54,491 bases of DNA from contig CAPZDM010000003.1 in NCBI GenBank assembly GCA_948745425.1, positions 1-54,491 of the forward strand, in the 5' to 3' direction. Below, piece by piece: positions 19,421-28,451 of the stretch (position 1 is its first letter; the number at the start of each line of letters is the position of its first letter). The notes under the pieces were generated by a model, which searched no databases, was not told the origin of the DNA, and worked only from the letters and a program-made list of their open reading frames with translations. This DNA is from an uncultured Clostridia bacterium (lineage in GTDB: Bacteria; Bacillota; Clostridia; TANB77; CAG-508). A program made the position numbers and the translations under genes.

Positions 19421-20782
19421 ATGGCAACTACAAGCCTATGGAAAGTAGAAAATAGACTTGATAAAGTTATAAAATATACAACTAATGCAGAGAAAACAGA
19501 AAATAAAAATTGGTATAAAGATTTACACAATGCAATCGAATATACAAAAGCAGATTTTAAAACAGAAAAACAATTATATGTAACAGGAGTAAATTGTAGT
19601 GAAGATAATGCACTACAAGATATGATATTTACGAAAAAAAGATTTGGAAAAACAAAAGGAGTTTTAGCTTATCACGGATTTCAGTCTTTTGCAGAGGGCG
19701 AAGTAACTGCAGAACAAGCACACGAAATTGGAGTAAAACTTGCAGAGGAACTTTGGGGCGATAAATATGAGGTCATAGTATCAACTCACTTAAATACAAA
19801 ACACTATCATAATCATTACGTTTTAAATTCTGTTTCTTTTATAGATGGAAGAAAATATAGAAATACTAGAGAAAATTATGCTTTAATGAGAAAAATATCA
19901 GATGACCTATGCAGAGAATATAAGTTAAGTGTAATAGAAGAAAAGCCTTGTGGTAAACACAAAATAGATTATACAAAATATTATACATCTTATATTCAAA
20001 AATCAGACTATTATACCAATGCAAAAGATGATATTGATTATGCAATTTCACAAGCATATTCATATAAGAATTTTAAAAATATTTTAGAAGAAATGGGTTA
20101 TACAATTACAATAAGAGCAAATAAAATTAGTGTATGCAGACCACCTTACAAAAGAAATATACGAATAGAAAGAAATTTTGGAGAGGAATATAGTATAAAA
20201 AATATTGAAGACAGAATATTAAATGCACAAGTACCAAAAGTTCCATTTCCAGAGATAGAAACAAAATCAAAAAGATATTATACAAAACAGAAATACAATA
20301 TTAATAAGAATAGAGGCAGTTTATACAAATTATATTTGTACTATTGCTATCTATTAAAAAAATTTCCTAACAATAGAAGAAAGATTAAAATGTCAGCAGA
20401 AATGCGAAAAGATATAAAAAAGATGGATGTAATATCTAGTGAAATAAAGTTCCTTTGTAGAAACAATATAAAAACTACAGAGGAACTTTTTCTATATAAA
20501 AAAGAAACTATAGATAAAATGAATAAAAAAATGCATACAAGAACGATTTTAAGAAGAAAAAGGCAAAAAACTACTGATACAGAAGAAAGACAAAAGTTAT
20601 GCAATGATATTCTAGCTTTATCTAATAGTATTTTTGAATTAAAAAAGGAGGTGGGGTATTGCGAAGATATTGAAGAACGAACACAAAAGATGAAAGAGAA
20701 TATAAACGATATAGATGAAAAGGAAAAAGAAATTCAAAAGGGAAAGGAGAAAATAAAAAATGAACGCATCAGATTCAGCTGA
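19421..20782 (+). CDS. MobP-type relaxase
   Basis: 453-aa relaxase/mobilisation nuclease that would nick oriT and pilot the strand through the VirD4 channel. The metal-binding histidine triad is visible in THLNTKHYHNHYVLNSV (His128, His130, His132). The N-terminus (MATTSLWKVENRLDKVIKYT) is typical of relaxases of Tn1549-like elements. The C-terminal half is basic and coiled. The ATG at 19421 is chosen because the conserved N-terminus begins there. The 3' end overlaps the PcfB gene by 23 nt. Confidence 0.9.
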   Translation: MATTSLWKVENRLDKVIKYTTNAEKTENKNWYKDLHNAIEYTKADFKTEKQLYVTGVNCSEDNALQDMIFTKKRFGKTKGVLAYHGFQSFAEGEVTAEQAHEIGVKLAEELWGDKYEVIVSTHLNTKHYHNHYVLNSVSFIDGRKYRNTRENYALMRKISDDLCREYKLSVIEEKPCGKHKIDYTKYYTSYIQKSDYYTNAKDDIDYAISQAYSYKNFKNILEEMGYTITIRANKISVCRPPYKRNIRIERNFGEEYSIKNIEDRILNAQVPKVPFPEIETKSKRYYTKQKYNINKNRGSLYKLYLYYCYLLKKFPNNRRKIKMSAEMRKDIKKMDVISSEIKFLCRNNIKTTEELFLYKKETIDKMNKKMHTRTILRRKRQKTTDTEERQKLCNDILALSNSIFELKKEVGYCEDIEERTQKMKENINDIDEKEKEIQKGKEKIKNERIRFS

Positions 20783-21590
20783 AGAACTTATAAAAATTTA
20801 TTTAGATGGAATAGGATTTACTTTAAGAATTGCAGGAGAGGGTTCAAAAAATCTTATTGCTTTTCTTATTGCAATGTCAAAAGATAATAGGCAAACAAAA
20901 GGCAAAACAAGACTTAACAATATGATAAAAACAGGTAAAGAACTAAAAATATTTACAATAAAAGCAGAAAATCTAAAAAAGTTTTCACAAGAGGCAAAAA
21001 AGTATGGAATTTTATATTGTGTTTTAGCAGATAAGAAAAATGAAAAAATTGACGGAATGGTAGATATTATGGTTAGACAAGAAGATGCATCAAAAGTTAA
21101 TCGTATAGCAGAAAGATTTAATTTTGAAAAAGTAACCACTGCAACAATTAAACAAGAATCACAAGAAAATAATGTAGTAAAAGAAACACAAGAAAAGAGT
21201 AAAGATGAACAAATGGCAGATGAATTATTAGCAGAGCCAAAAGAACTAGAAGAAATAGAAAATAGTAACGAAAATTCTCCCAGTAATACAAAAACGGAAG
21301 AAGAGAGTCAGTTAGAGAATTTCTCAGATACCAAGAACAAATTAGAAGAAAATGACAACCTATATAATAATGGTAAAAAATCAGTAAAGAAACAACTTGA
21401 ACAAATTGAAAAAGAAATAGATGAAAAACGAGAAATAGAAAATACAGGTATAAAAGAAAAGCAAAAATCAAAACACGTAAAAGAAAAACAAGAGAAAAAT
21501 AAGCCAAAACATATGAAAGAGCCTAAACATTTAGACACACAAAAAAGTAAAAAAAGAAAGAAAAATAAAATAAGAGAAAGGGGCAAATAA
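20760..21590 (+). CDS. PcfB-family relaxosome/coupling accessory protein
   Basis: 276-aa protein. The first 130 residues (SAEELIKIYLDGIGFTLRIA, KTRLNNMIKTGKELKIFTI, YCVLADKKNEKIDGMVDIMV) match the PcfB/DUF3801 family, an accessory factor that connects the relaxase to the coupling protein in Gram-positive conjugation. The second half is a long E/K/N-rich low-complexity tail ending in a very basic stretch. GGAGAAAA precedes the ATG, which overlaps the end of the relaxase gene. Confidence 0.85.
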   Translation: MNASDSAEELIKIYLDGIGFTLRIAGEGSKNLIAFLIAMSKDNRQTKGKTRLNNMIKTGKELKIFTIKAENLKKFSQEAKKYGILYCVLADKKNEKIDGMVDIMVRQEDASKVNRIAERFNFEKVTTATIKQESQENNVVKETQEKSKDEQMADELLAEPKELEEIENSNENSPSNTKTEEESQLENFSDTKNKLEENDNLYNNGKKSVKKQLEQIEKEIDEKREIENTGIKEKQKSKHVKEKQEKNKPKHMKEPKHLDTQKSKKRKKNKIRERGK

Positions 21591-21592
21591 AA

Positions 21593-22465
21593 ATGGATGA
21601 AATAGATGATTTATTAGGAACAAGTAATAACAACAACTATAAGAAACAGAATAGTAAGAATAATTGGAAAGAGCAAAATAAAAAAAGAAATGATGCATAT
21701 AAAAAAATGGACGATATGTCTTTTAAGATTTCAAAAGACGGAAATATCTTTATGCAATACTTGAACATATTAAGTAGGTTTGAAAAATACTCTGTTGGTA
21801 ACTGTTTACTTATACTTGAATCAGAGCCTAATGCTATTCAAATAAAGGAAAAGAAAGATTGGATTGATAAAGGTTATGATACATTAGAAAACGCAAAATC
21901 AATGACAATATTAGAACCGAATAAAGTAGACGGAAAAGTATACTATAATCCAAAAGATGAATATGATATATCACAAACAAATGCACCTATACCAAAAGAA
22001 AAGACATATACAAATAAAGAAATGCTACTAGCAATATTTAGTATATGTGATAAAGAAAATGTAACAAGACAAGTGGTTGACGCCTTACCAAATGGAAATA
22101 AAGGTGCAGAATATATAGAAAGTGAAAATAAACTGTATATGTGTAGAGGTCTAAAACCAGAGTATTTAATAAAAACTGTTATACAAGAAATAGCAAGAAT
22201 TGAAATGAGAAATTTTGAAAATAGTGAAATGAAAGAATTTAAAACTTATTGTATTTCATATATGCTATGCAAAAAGTATGGTTTAGATATTTCAAAATTT
22301 GATTTTTCTAATCTACCAAAAGACCTTACAAATAAAGCTAAAGGAAAAGAAATTAGAGAAGAACTAGATGACATTAGAACAAATTTTATAGAAATAAATT
22401 CAAAAGTTGCAGAGTATTTTGAAAAAGAAGAAAAGTCAAAGAAAAATAAAGAACAAGCGAGGTAA
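21593..22465 (+). CDS. ArdC-like protein with degenerate metallopeptidase motif
   Basis: 290-aa protein. After a low-complexity N-terminus comes an ArdC-type ssDNA-binding segment (FEKYSVGNCLLILESEPNA, KDWIDKGYDTLENAKSMTIL). The C-terminal region corresponds to the zincin-like domain of ArdC/ImmA relatives, but the HExxH motif reads IQEIARIEM, so both metal-binding histidines appear lost. ArdC proteins protect incoming conjugative DNA from restriction. This copy could keep ssDNA binding without protease activity. It lies 2 nt after the PcfB gene within the transfer operon. Confidence 0.7.
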   Translation: MDEIDDLLGTSNNNNYKKQNSKNNWKEQNKKRNDAYKKMDDMSFKISKDGNIFMQYLNILSRFEKYSVGNCLLILESEPNAIQIKEKKDWIDKGYDTLENAKSMTILEPNKVDGKVYYNPKDEYDISQTNAPIPKEKTYTNKEMLLAIFSICDKENVTRQVVDALPNGNKGAEYIESENKLYMCRGLKPEYLIKTVIQEIARIEMRNFENSEMKEFKTYCISYMLCKKYGLDISKFDFSNLPKDLTNKAKGKEIREELDDIRTNFIEINSKVAEYFEKEEKSKKNKEQAR

Positions 22466-22470
22466 TATAA

Positions 22471-22668
22471 ATGGTTAATGAAAGAGTTATAAAATTAGAC
22501 CAATACGAATTTAGTGCAGTAATAAATCTAATAAATGATAAAAGAAACGATTTATTAAGGCGACAACAAAACACTGAATTTATAACAGAAATATTAGAAA
22601 AAGTAATAAAAGCCCCAACAAAGAGAAAATCTAAATTTAGAAGAGAAAGGGAACAATGTGAACGATAA
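22471..22668 (+). CDS. small hypothetical transfer-operon protein
   Basis: 65-aa basic, helical protein (LINDKRNDLLRRQQNTEFI, C-terminal KRKSKFRRERE). No family recognised. It sits between the ArdC-like gene and virD4, and overlaps the virD4 start by 11 nt, so it is probably translated in tandem with it. GAGG lies upstream of the ATG. Confidence 0.65.
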   Translation: MVNERVIKLDQYEFSAVINLINDKRNDLLRRQQNTEFITEILEKVIKAPTKRKSKFRREREQCER

Positions 22669-24511
22669 TGATAAAAAAACAGAAATTGTTTTATTTTGTT
22701 TAGGAGGAATTGTAATAATATGGTTATCATTACTAATAGCACCATATATAAATGGTGGATTAGTAGAAATAATAAATAACTTACCACAAAAAATGAATAC
22801 ACCATTTGAAATTGAATTTTGCAAGAATAGTATAAAATCTATTCTTATTTTTTTACTCATTTATTTGTTAGGAATAGGTGTATATGTATCTACTAGAAGG
22901 AATTATAGAAAAGGTAAGGAATATGGTTCTGCAATATGGGGCAATGCAAGACAAATAAATAAAAAGTATATGCAATTACCAAAGAGCCAAAACAAAATAT
23001 TAACTCAAAATGTTATGCTAGGTCTAAATGCAAGAAAACACAGAAGAAACTTAAATGTTTTAGTCATTGGAGGTAGTGGAGCAGGAAAAACAAGATTTTA
23101 TGCAAAACCTAATATAATGCAATGCAATTCTTCGTATGTAATATTAGACCCAAAAGGAGAAATTTTACGAGATACACGGAGAATTACTAGAAAAGCAAGG
23201 GTATGAAGTAAAAGTATTAGACTTAGTAAATACCGAAAAAAGTCATTGTTATAACCCATTTGTTTATATACAAGATGATAATGATATTCAAAAATTAGTA
23301 GGTAATTTATTTAAAAGTACAACACCAAAAGGTTCACAAGCACAAGACCCATTTTGGGATATAAGTGCATCTATGCTTTTATCAGCATTGTTTTATTATT
23401 TAAAATATGAGGCACCAGAAGATGAACAGAACTTTCCAATGGCGTCAGAAATGATGAGAGCAGGAAAACCAAAAGAAGATGAAGAGGACTATGAAAGTGC
23501 ATTAGATATATTATTTAAAAGATTAGAACATAAAAATCCAAATCATATAGCAGTAAAATATTATAAAGATTATCACAGTGGAGCAGGAAGAACATTAAAA
23601 TCAATAATTGTTACACTTGCATCGAAACTAGAAAAATTTAACTTAGACACAATAGAGGGAATAACCAAAACAGATGAGCTAGAACTAGATAAATTAGGAG
23701 AGAAAAAAATGGCATTATTTGCAATTATTCCAGATAACAATACAGATTTTAATTTTCTTGTTAGTATTCTATATACACAGATATTTCAAGTCCTTTATTA
23801 TAAAGCAGATTATAAATACGGAGGTTCACTACCAATACCAGTACATTTTGTAATGGATGAGTTTGCAAATGTTGCGTTACCACAGGATTTTGAAAAAATA
23901 CTCTCAACTATGCGTTCAAGAAATATATCAGTATCAATAATATTACAAAATTTATCACAATTAAAAGCCTTATTTGAGAAAAGTTGGGAATCAATAGTAG
24001 GTAATTGTGATGAATTTTTATATTTAGGACGGAAATGAACAATCAAGTTTTAAGTATGTATCAGAAATGTTACGGAAAAGAAACAATTGATACAAACACT
24101 TATGGAAAAAGCACAGGACATAGTGGTAGTTATTCTACAAATTATCAAATTGCAGGTAGAGAATTATTAACACAAGACGAAATTAGAATGTTAGATAATG
24201 ATAATGCAATATTATTAATTAGAGGAGAAAAGCCAATAGTTGATAGAAAGTACAATATTTTAAAACATCCTAATGTTAAAAATACAACAGATGGACAAGC
24301 AAAGCCGTATGAACACGGAAAAACAGATAGAGCAAATGCAAGTATATTGAAATTAGAACCAGATGAAATAGAACAAAGTGCAGTAAAAGATATACAAGAA
24401 ATAAAACAATTTAAAAAGGTATCAACAGAACTCTTATCAGAGGAAGATATAGAAAATTATTATATAATGGAGGAATATGAAAATGAAAGAGAAAAAGAAA
24501 ATAATAAGTAA
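22658..24511 (+). CDS. virD4: VirD4/TraG-type coupling protein, read through three CGG-A +1 sites
   Basis: Type IV coupling ATPase that recruits the relaxosome to the transfer channel. The sequence spans 1854 nt; skipping one base at each of three CGG-A sites leaves 1851 nt, exactly 617 codons (616 aa), the normal family size. Two N-terminal membrane segments are followed by Walker A GGSGAGKT (about residue 138), Walker B HFVMDEFAN (about 400) and SILQNLSQLKALF-like motifs. The three sites restore RDTGELLEKQGYEVKVLDL, FLYLGGNEQSSFKYVSEM and LGKETIDTNTYGKS, all strongly conserved in homologues. The start is GTG at 22658 with AAAGGG upstream. If the sites are not recoded the gene is broken three times, yet no other lesion is present. 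Confidence 0.9.
23177..23180 (+). other. CGG-A +1 recoding site 1 in virD4
   Basis: In-frame ACA-CGG-A at codon 174. Skipping C gives GGA GAA TTA CTA GAA, i.e. the conserved RDTGELLE; the zero frame stops at 23206. Confidence 0.75.
24030..24033 (+). other. CGG-A +1 recoding site 2 in virD4
   Basis: In-frame GGA-CGG-A (codon 458 after the first skip). Skipping C gives GGA AAT GAA CAA, the conserved LGGNEQ; the unshifted frame hits TGA two codons later. Confidence 0.75.
24073..24076 (+). other. CGG-A +1 recoding site 3 in virD4
   Basis: In-frame TTA-CGG-A (codon 472 after two skips). Skipping C gives GGA AAA GAA ACA, the conserved LGKETID; the unshifted frame hits TGA at the fifth codon. It is only 43 nt after site 2. 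Confidence 0.75.
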
Positions 24512-24821
24512 AAACATTGTAATCAAATGTATAAAAAGATTAATTTTAATATTAATAATGATAGTAAGTTTATTTGTGGCACAAGCCTCACACGTCTTTG
24601 GAGCAAATGACCCATTGGCAGTAATAAACAATTTATCTACATTTATTTTTAGTATAGTAAGAGCAATAGGAATGATACTAATGCTTTGGGGAATTGTGCA
24701 AATAGGAATGGCATTAAAGAGCCACGACCCATCACAAAGGGCAAGTGGATTTATGACATTAGCAGGAGCAGTAATAATAACTTTTGCAAAAGAAATACTA
24801 GATTTAATTACAGGTGGTTAG
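24483..24821 (+). CDS. Maff2-type/VirB2-like small membrane protein
   Basis: 112-aa protein with a signal-like first hydrophobic helix (ILILIMIVSLFVAQASHVFG) ending in an AxxA-type region, then a short loop and two more hydrophobic helices (IVRAIGMILMLWGIVQIGMA, FMTLAGAVIITFAKEIL). Size and layout fit the Maff2 family and VirB2/TrbC-like pilins of Gram-positive T4SS. GGAGGA lies 8 nt before ATG 24483; an ATG at 24477 is an alternative. It overlaps the virD4 end. Confidence 0.75.
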   Translation: MKEKKKIISKNIVIKCIKRLILILIMIVSLFVAQASHVFGANDPLAVINNLSTFIFSIVRAIGMILMLWGIVQIGMALKSHDPSQRASGFMTLAGAVIITFAKEILDLITGG

Positions 24822-24825
24822 AAAA

Positions 24826-24861
24826 AGGACAAGTCTAAATGACTTGTTCTAAATTTATTTT
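24826..24861 (+). terminator. hairpin before the trbL-like gene
   Basis: 10-bp stem AGGACAAGTC (24826-24835) and GACTTGTTCT (24841-24850, one G-T pair) followed by an AT-rich tail. It ends about 10 nt before the TAGGAGG of the next gene. Confidence 0.55.
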
Positions 24862-24876
24862 AGGAGGCGATAAAAA

Positions 24877-25714
24877 TTGTCAGACAATTGGGTAGTAGGA
24901 AATTTACAATATGCATTAAGTGTATGGAATGAAAAATTAAATGAAATATGGACACTCATAACACAAACACCAGAAAACTTTAAAGGTGGTTCAATATGGA
25001 ATATTGTAGTAAATATAAATGGAGCAATACAAGCAATAGGATTAGCCTTACTTGTATTATTCTTTTTATTTGGAATTGTAAAAACTTGTTCTTCGTTTGC
25101 AGAGGTAAAAAAGCCAGAGCAGGTACTAAAATTATTTATAAGATTTATATTAACAAAAACTGCAGTAACATATGGATTAGAATTAATGTTAGCAGTATTT
25201 AAAATAACACAAGGAATAATGCAAACTATAATGGAAAGTGTAGGAATAGGTGGATTAACGCAATCAACATTACCATCAGAAATGATAGTAGCAATAGAAA
25301 GTTGCAATTTTTTTGAGAGTATACCACTTTGGGCAGTAACACTTATACGGAGGACTATTAGTAATGGTTTTATCATTTGTAATGATATTCTCTGTTTATG
25401 GAAGATTTTTTAAAATATTCTTTTACACTGCTTTAGCACCGATACCACTTTCAACTTTTGCAGGAGAACCTAGTCAACAAATAGGCAGGAGTTTTATAAA
25501 AAGTTTTTGTGCAGTGTGTTTAGAGGGAGCAATAATAATACTTGCTTGTATAATATTCACACAATTTGCAAGTTCTCCACCTGTTATAGATACAAATGCT
25601 CAAGCAGTAAATCAAGTATGGAGTTATATAGGCGAGTTAGTATTTAATATGCTAGTTTTAGTTGGAACAGTTAAAATGAGTGATAGGGTAGTAAGAGAAA
25701 TGCTAGGATTATAG
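24877..25714 (+). CDS. TrbL/VirB6-like T4SS membrane protein, read through a CGG-A +1 site
   Basis: Polytopic channel component of 278 aa when one base is skipped at 25348; (838-1) is exactly 279 codons. The start is TTG at 24877, with TAGGAGG 9 nt upstream. Hydrophobic segments include AIQAIGLALLVLFFLFGIV, the segment restored by the shift (AVTLIGGLLVMVLSFVMIF) and two more. The stretch VYGRFFKIFFYTALAPIPLS, then TFAGEPSQQIGRSFIK, is a hallmark of this family in Tn1549-like ICEs, and it lies only in the shifted frame. Without the shift the product ends shortly after residue 158 and loses the C-terminal half. Confidence 0.88.
25348..25351 (+). other. CGG-A +1 recoding site in the trbL-like gene
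   Basis: In-frame ATA-CGG-A at codon 158. Skipping C gives GGA GGA CTA TTA GTA (LIGGLLV) within a membrane helix; the unshifted frame gives a polar stretch and stops at 25413. Confidence 0.75.
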
Positions 25715-25731
25715 AAAGGTAGGTGTATAAA

Positions 25732-26226
25732 TTGGAAATTAAGATAAACAAAGAAATAAGAGATTATAAAGAAACAATATTTTTTGGGTTATCTATGAGG
25801 CAATTTATATTTTCATTAATTGCGTGTGGGGTAGCAGTGTTATTGTATTTTTTATTAAAACCTCATTTTGGACTAGAAGTATTATCGTGGGTTTGCATAC
25901 TAGGGGCTATTCCATTTGGAGTATTAGGTTTTGTAAAATACAATGGAATGAACGCAGAAGAATTTATATGGGCGTGGATTAAATCTGAAATACTAATGCC
26001 AAGAGTATTACTATTTAAACCAGAAAACCTATATGAAGAACTTTTAGAACAAGAATATAAAAAATTAAAAAAGGAGGAATTGAAAAGTGAAACTAATAAA
26101 AGAAATTTTAAATTTTTTAAAACCAAATCAAGAAAAGGAAATAGACAGAATACCAAGAACAGTACAACAAGCAATACCAATCAAGAAGATATACGAAAAT
26201 GGAATATTTCAAGTTGGGAGGAATAG
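25732..26226 (+). CDS. PrgI-family T4SS membrane protein
   Basis: 164-aa protein. It starts MEIKINKEIRDYKETIFFGL with SMRQFIFSL next, the classic PrgI N-terminus, followed by two membrane helices and FVKYNGMNAEEFIWAWIKSE. PrgI proteins sit beside VirB4 and the channel. I chose TTG at 25732 because the family starts exactly there; AAAGGTAGG lies upstream, and a GTG at 25723 is an alternative. The last about 47 codons, which are basic and polar, overlap the start of virB4 in another frame. Confidence 0.85.
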   Translation: MEIKINKEIRDYKETIFFGLSMRQFIFSLIACGVAVLLYFLLKPHFGLEVLSWVCILGAIPFGVLGFVKYNGMNAEEFIWAWIKSEILMPRVLLFKPENLYEELLEQEYKKLKKEELKSETNKRNFKFFKTKSRKGNRQNTKNSTTSNTNQEDIRKWNISSWEE

Positions 26227-28447
26227 ATATTCAAAAACTTATAAATTTACAGATACAAATTATATGGTATCAGGTAAAGAAGAACAAGAAAGAATGTTTG
26301 TGAATTATGGAGATATAACAAATTCACTAGATTATAATTCATTTCCAAAAATAACAATTATAAATAGAAGACTTAATAAAGTTGACTTTGAAAATAAAAT
26401 AAAAATGCCAGTAGGAAATGATAATCTTACAAAATATAGAGAAGACCTTAATAAAGTATTTTCAAAAAACTCAATAGAATCGCAAGGAGTTATACAAGAA
26501 AAATTATTAACAATTGCAACAAACAAGAAAAATATTAATGATGCAGAGCAATATTTTTCTTCAAAGGAACTAGAAATAGGAAAAGGATTTGCAAAATTAG
26601 ACTCAAAACTTACAGAATTAGATGTTAATGAAAGATTAAGAATATTTTATGACTTTTTTAGAACAGGAGAGGAAGATTTATATAATTTCAATATAAAAGC
26701 AAATATGCAAAAAGGGCATAGCTTTAAAGATTATATATCTCCAGATAGCTTTGAATTTAGGGAAGACTATTTTAAAATTGGAAATAGATATGGTAGGGTA
26801 TTATTTTTAAAGGAATTTGCAACTTTTATTAAAGACGATATAATATCAGAATTAACGGAATTAAATAAAAATATGATGTTAAGTATTGATATGAAACCAG
26901 TTTTAAAAGAAGAGGCTATAAAATTAGCAGAAAAAAAGATAATGGAAGTTGAAACTAATATTGCAAAATGGCAGAAGAGTCAAAACGAACACAACAATTT
27001 TTCATCAGAATTACCATATGATTTACAAAGACAAAGAGAAGAAAGTAAAGAATTTTTAAATGACCTAACAGAACGTGACCAAAGAATGTTTTTATCAACA
27101 ATAACAATAGTTCATATCGCAGATACAAAGGAAGAACTAGAAAATGATACAGAATATTTAAAAGGTATAGCAGGAAGATATTTATGCCAATTAGGAATAT
27201 TTAGATACCAACAATTAGATGCCTTAAATACAGTAATGCCTTATGGAATAAAGAAAGTAAAAATAACTAGAACACTAACAACAGAAAGTTTATCAGTATT
27301 TATGCCAATGAAAGTTCAAGAAATACAAGATGCACACGGAATTTATTATGGTAAAAATGCTATTTCAAAAAATATGATATTAATAGATAGACACGAGTTA
27401 CAAAATGGTAACTCTTTTATTTTAGGTGTAAGTGGAAGCGGAAAGAGTTTTACTGCAAAACAAGAAATAACACAAATAGCATTAAAAGATAAAAATGCAG
27501 ATATTATAATTATAGACCCAGAGGCAGAATATAAATCACTTATACAAAATTTAGGTGGAGAAGTAATTAAAATATCAGCAAATAGCAATAACCATATAAA
27601 TGCACTAGATATAAATAAAGATTATGGAGAAAGTAAAGATCCAATAAGAGATAAATCAGAATTTGTGCTTTCTTTATGTGAGCAAATAATGGGAAGAGAT
27701 GCAACAATAGGAAAGCATAAATCACTTATAGATAGATGCACAAGAACAGTTTATAAAAATTATATAGATAATAACTATAAAGGAACACCACCTACATTAG
27801 AAGATTTTAGACAATTATTACTTAAACAAACAGACCCAGAGGCAAGAGAAATTGCATTATCAATAGAATTATTTACAAAAGGGAGTTTAGATACATTTGC
27901 AAAACCAACTAATGTAGAAGTAAATAATAGAATGATATGTTATGACATAATAGAGTTGGGCGACCAACTTATGCCTGTTGGAATGCTTGTAATATTAGAT
28001 AATATACTAAATAGAATTTCAAAGAATAGAGAAAAAGGAAAAACAACATATATATTTATAGATGAAATATATTTGCTATTTAGATATCGATATACTGCAT
28101 ATTTTATGGAGAAACTATGGAGAAGAATAAGAAAATATGGAGGTTTTGCAACAGGAATTACTCAAAATGTAACTGAATTATTATTAAAAGAAGAGGCAAG
28201 TAGAATGCTATCGAATAGTGAACTTATAATAATGTTAAATCAATCAACAACAGATAGAGATAAACTTGCAGACTTTTTGCATATACCAGAAAATGAGTTG
28301 AACTATATAACAAATTCTGATACTGGAGAGGGACTAATAAAAGCAAGAAATTCAATAATACCATTTAAAAATGTATTTCCAAAGAATACAGAATTGTATA
28401 AACTAATGACAACAAAACCAAAAGAAAAATTTGAAGAGGAGGAATAA
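26087..28447 (+). CDS. virB4: VirB4/TrsE-type T4SS ATPase
   Basis: 786-aa energising ATPase of the conjugation channel. The N-terminus has RTVQQAIPIKKIYENGIFQV and KTYKFTDTNYMVSGKEEQ, typical of ICE VirB4 proteins. The ATPase domain has Walker A GVSGSGKSFTA (about residue 446), DIIIIDPEAEYKSL, Walker B YIFIDEIYLLF (about 655) and the ITQNVTELL motif. The start is GTG at 26087 with AAAAAGGAGG 8 nt upstream. It overlaps the prgI gene by 140 nt. The reading frame is intact with no CGG codon. Confidence 0.93.
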   Translation: MKLIKEILNFLKPNQEKEIDRIPRTVQQAIPIKKIYENGIFQVGRNRYSKTYKFTDTNYMVSGKEEQERMFVNYGDITNSLDYNSFPKITIINRRLNKVDFENKIKMPVGNDNLTKYREDLNKVFSKNSIESQGVIQEKLLTIATNKKNINDAEQYFSSKELEIGKGFAKLDSKLTELDVNERLRIFYDFFRTGEEDLYNFNIKANMQKGHSFKDYISPDSFEFREDYFKIGNRYGRVLFLKEFATFIKDDIISELTELNKNMMLSIDMKPVLKEEAIKLAEKKIMEVETNIAKWQKSQNEHNNFSSELPYDLQRQREESKEFLNDLTERDQRMFLSTITIVHIADTKEELENDTEYLKGIAGRYLCQLGIFRYQQLDALNTVMPYGIKKVKITRTLTTESLSVFMPMKVQEIQDAHGIYYGKNAISKNMILIDRHELQNGNSFILGVSGSGKSFTAKQEITQIALKDKNADIIIIDPEAEYKSLIQNLGGEVIKISANSNNHINALDINKDYGESKDPIRDKSEFVLSLCEQIMGRDATIGKHKSLIDRCTRTVYKNYIDNNYKGTPPTLEDFRQLLLKQTDPEAREIALSIELFTKGSLDTFAKPTNVEVNNRMICYDIIELGDQLMPVGMLVILDNILNRISKNREKGKTTYIFIDEIYLLFRYRYTAYFMEKLWRRIRKYGGFATGITQNVTELLLKEEASRMLSNSELIIMLNQSTTDRDKLADFLHIPENELNYITNSDTGEGLIKARNSIIPFKNVFPKNTELYKLMTTKPKEKFEEEE

Positions 28448-28451
28448 ATAG

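Noticed and set aside
23170..24080. Classical -1 slippery heptamers or release-factor-type +1 sites
   Set aside because: No X-XXY-YYZ heptamer or CUU-UGA-like site is found at the breaks, and the preceding codons differ (TCA, GCA, ACA, GGA, TTA, ATA, AGA), so P-site slippage by re-pairing does not explain them.
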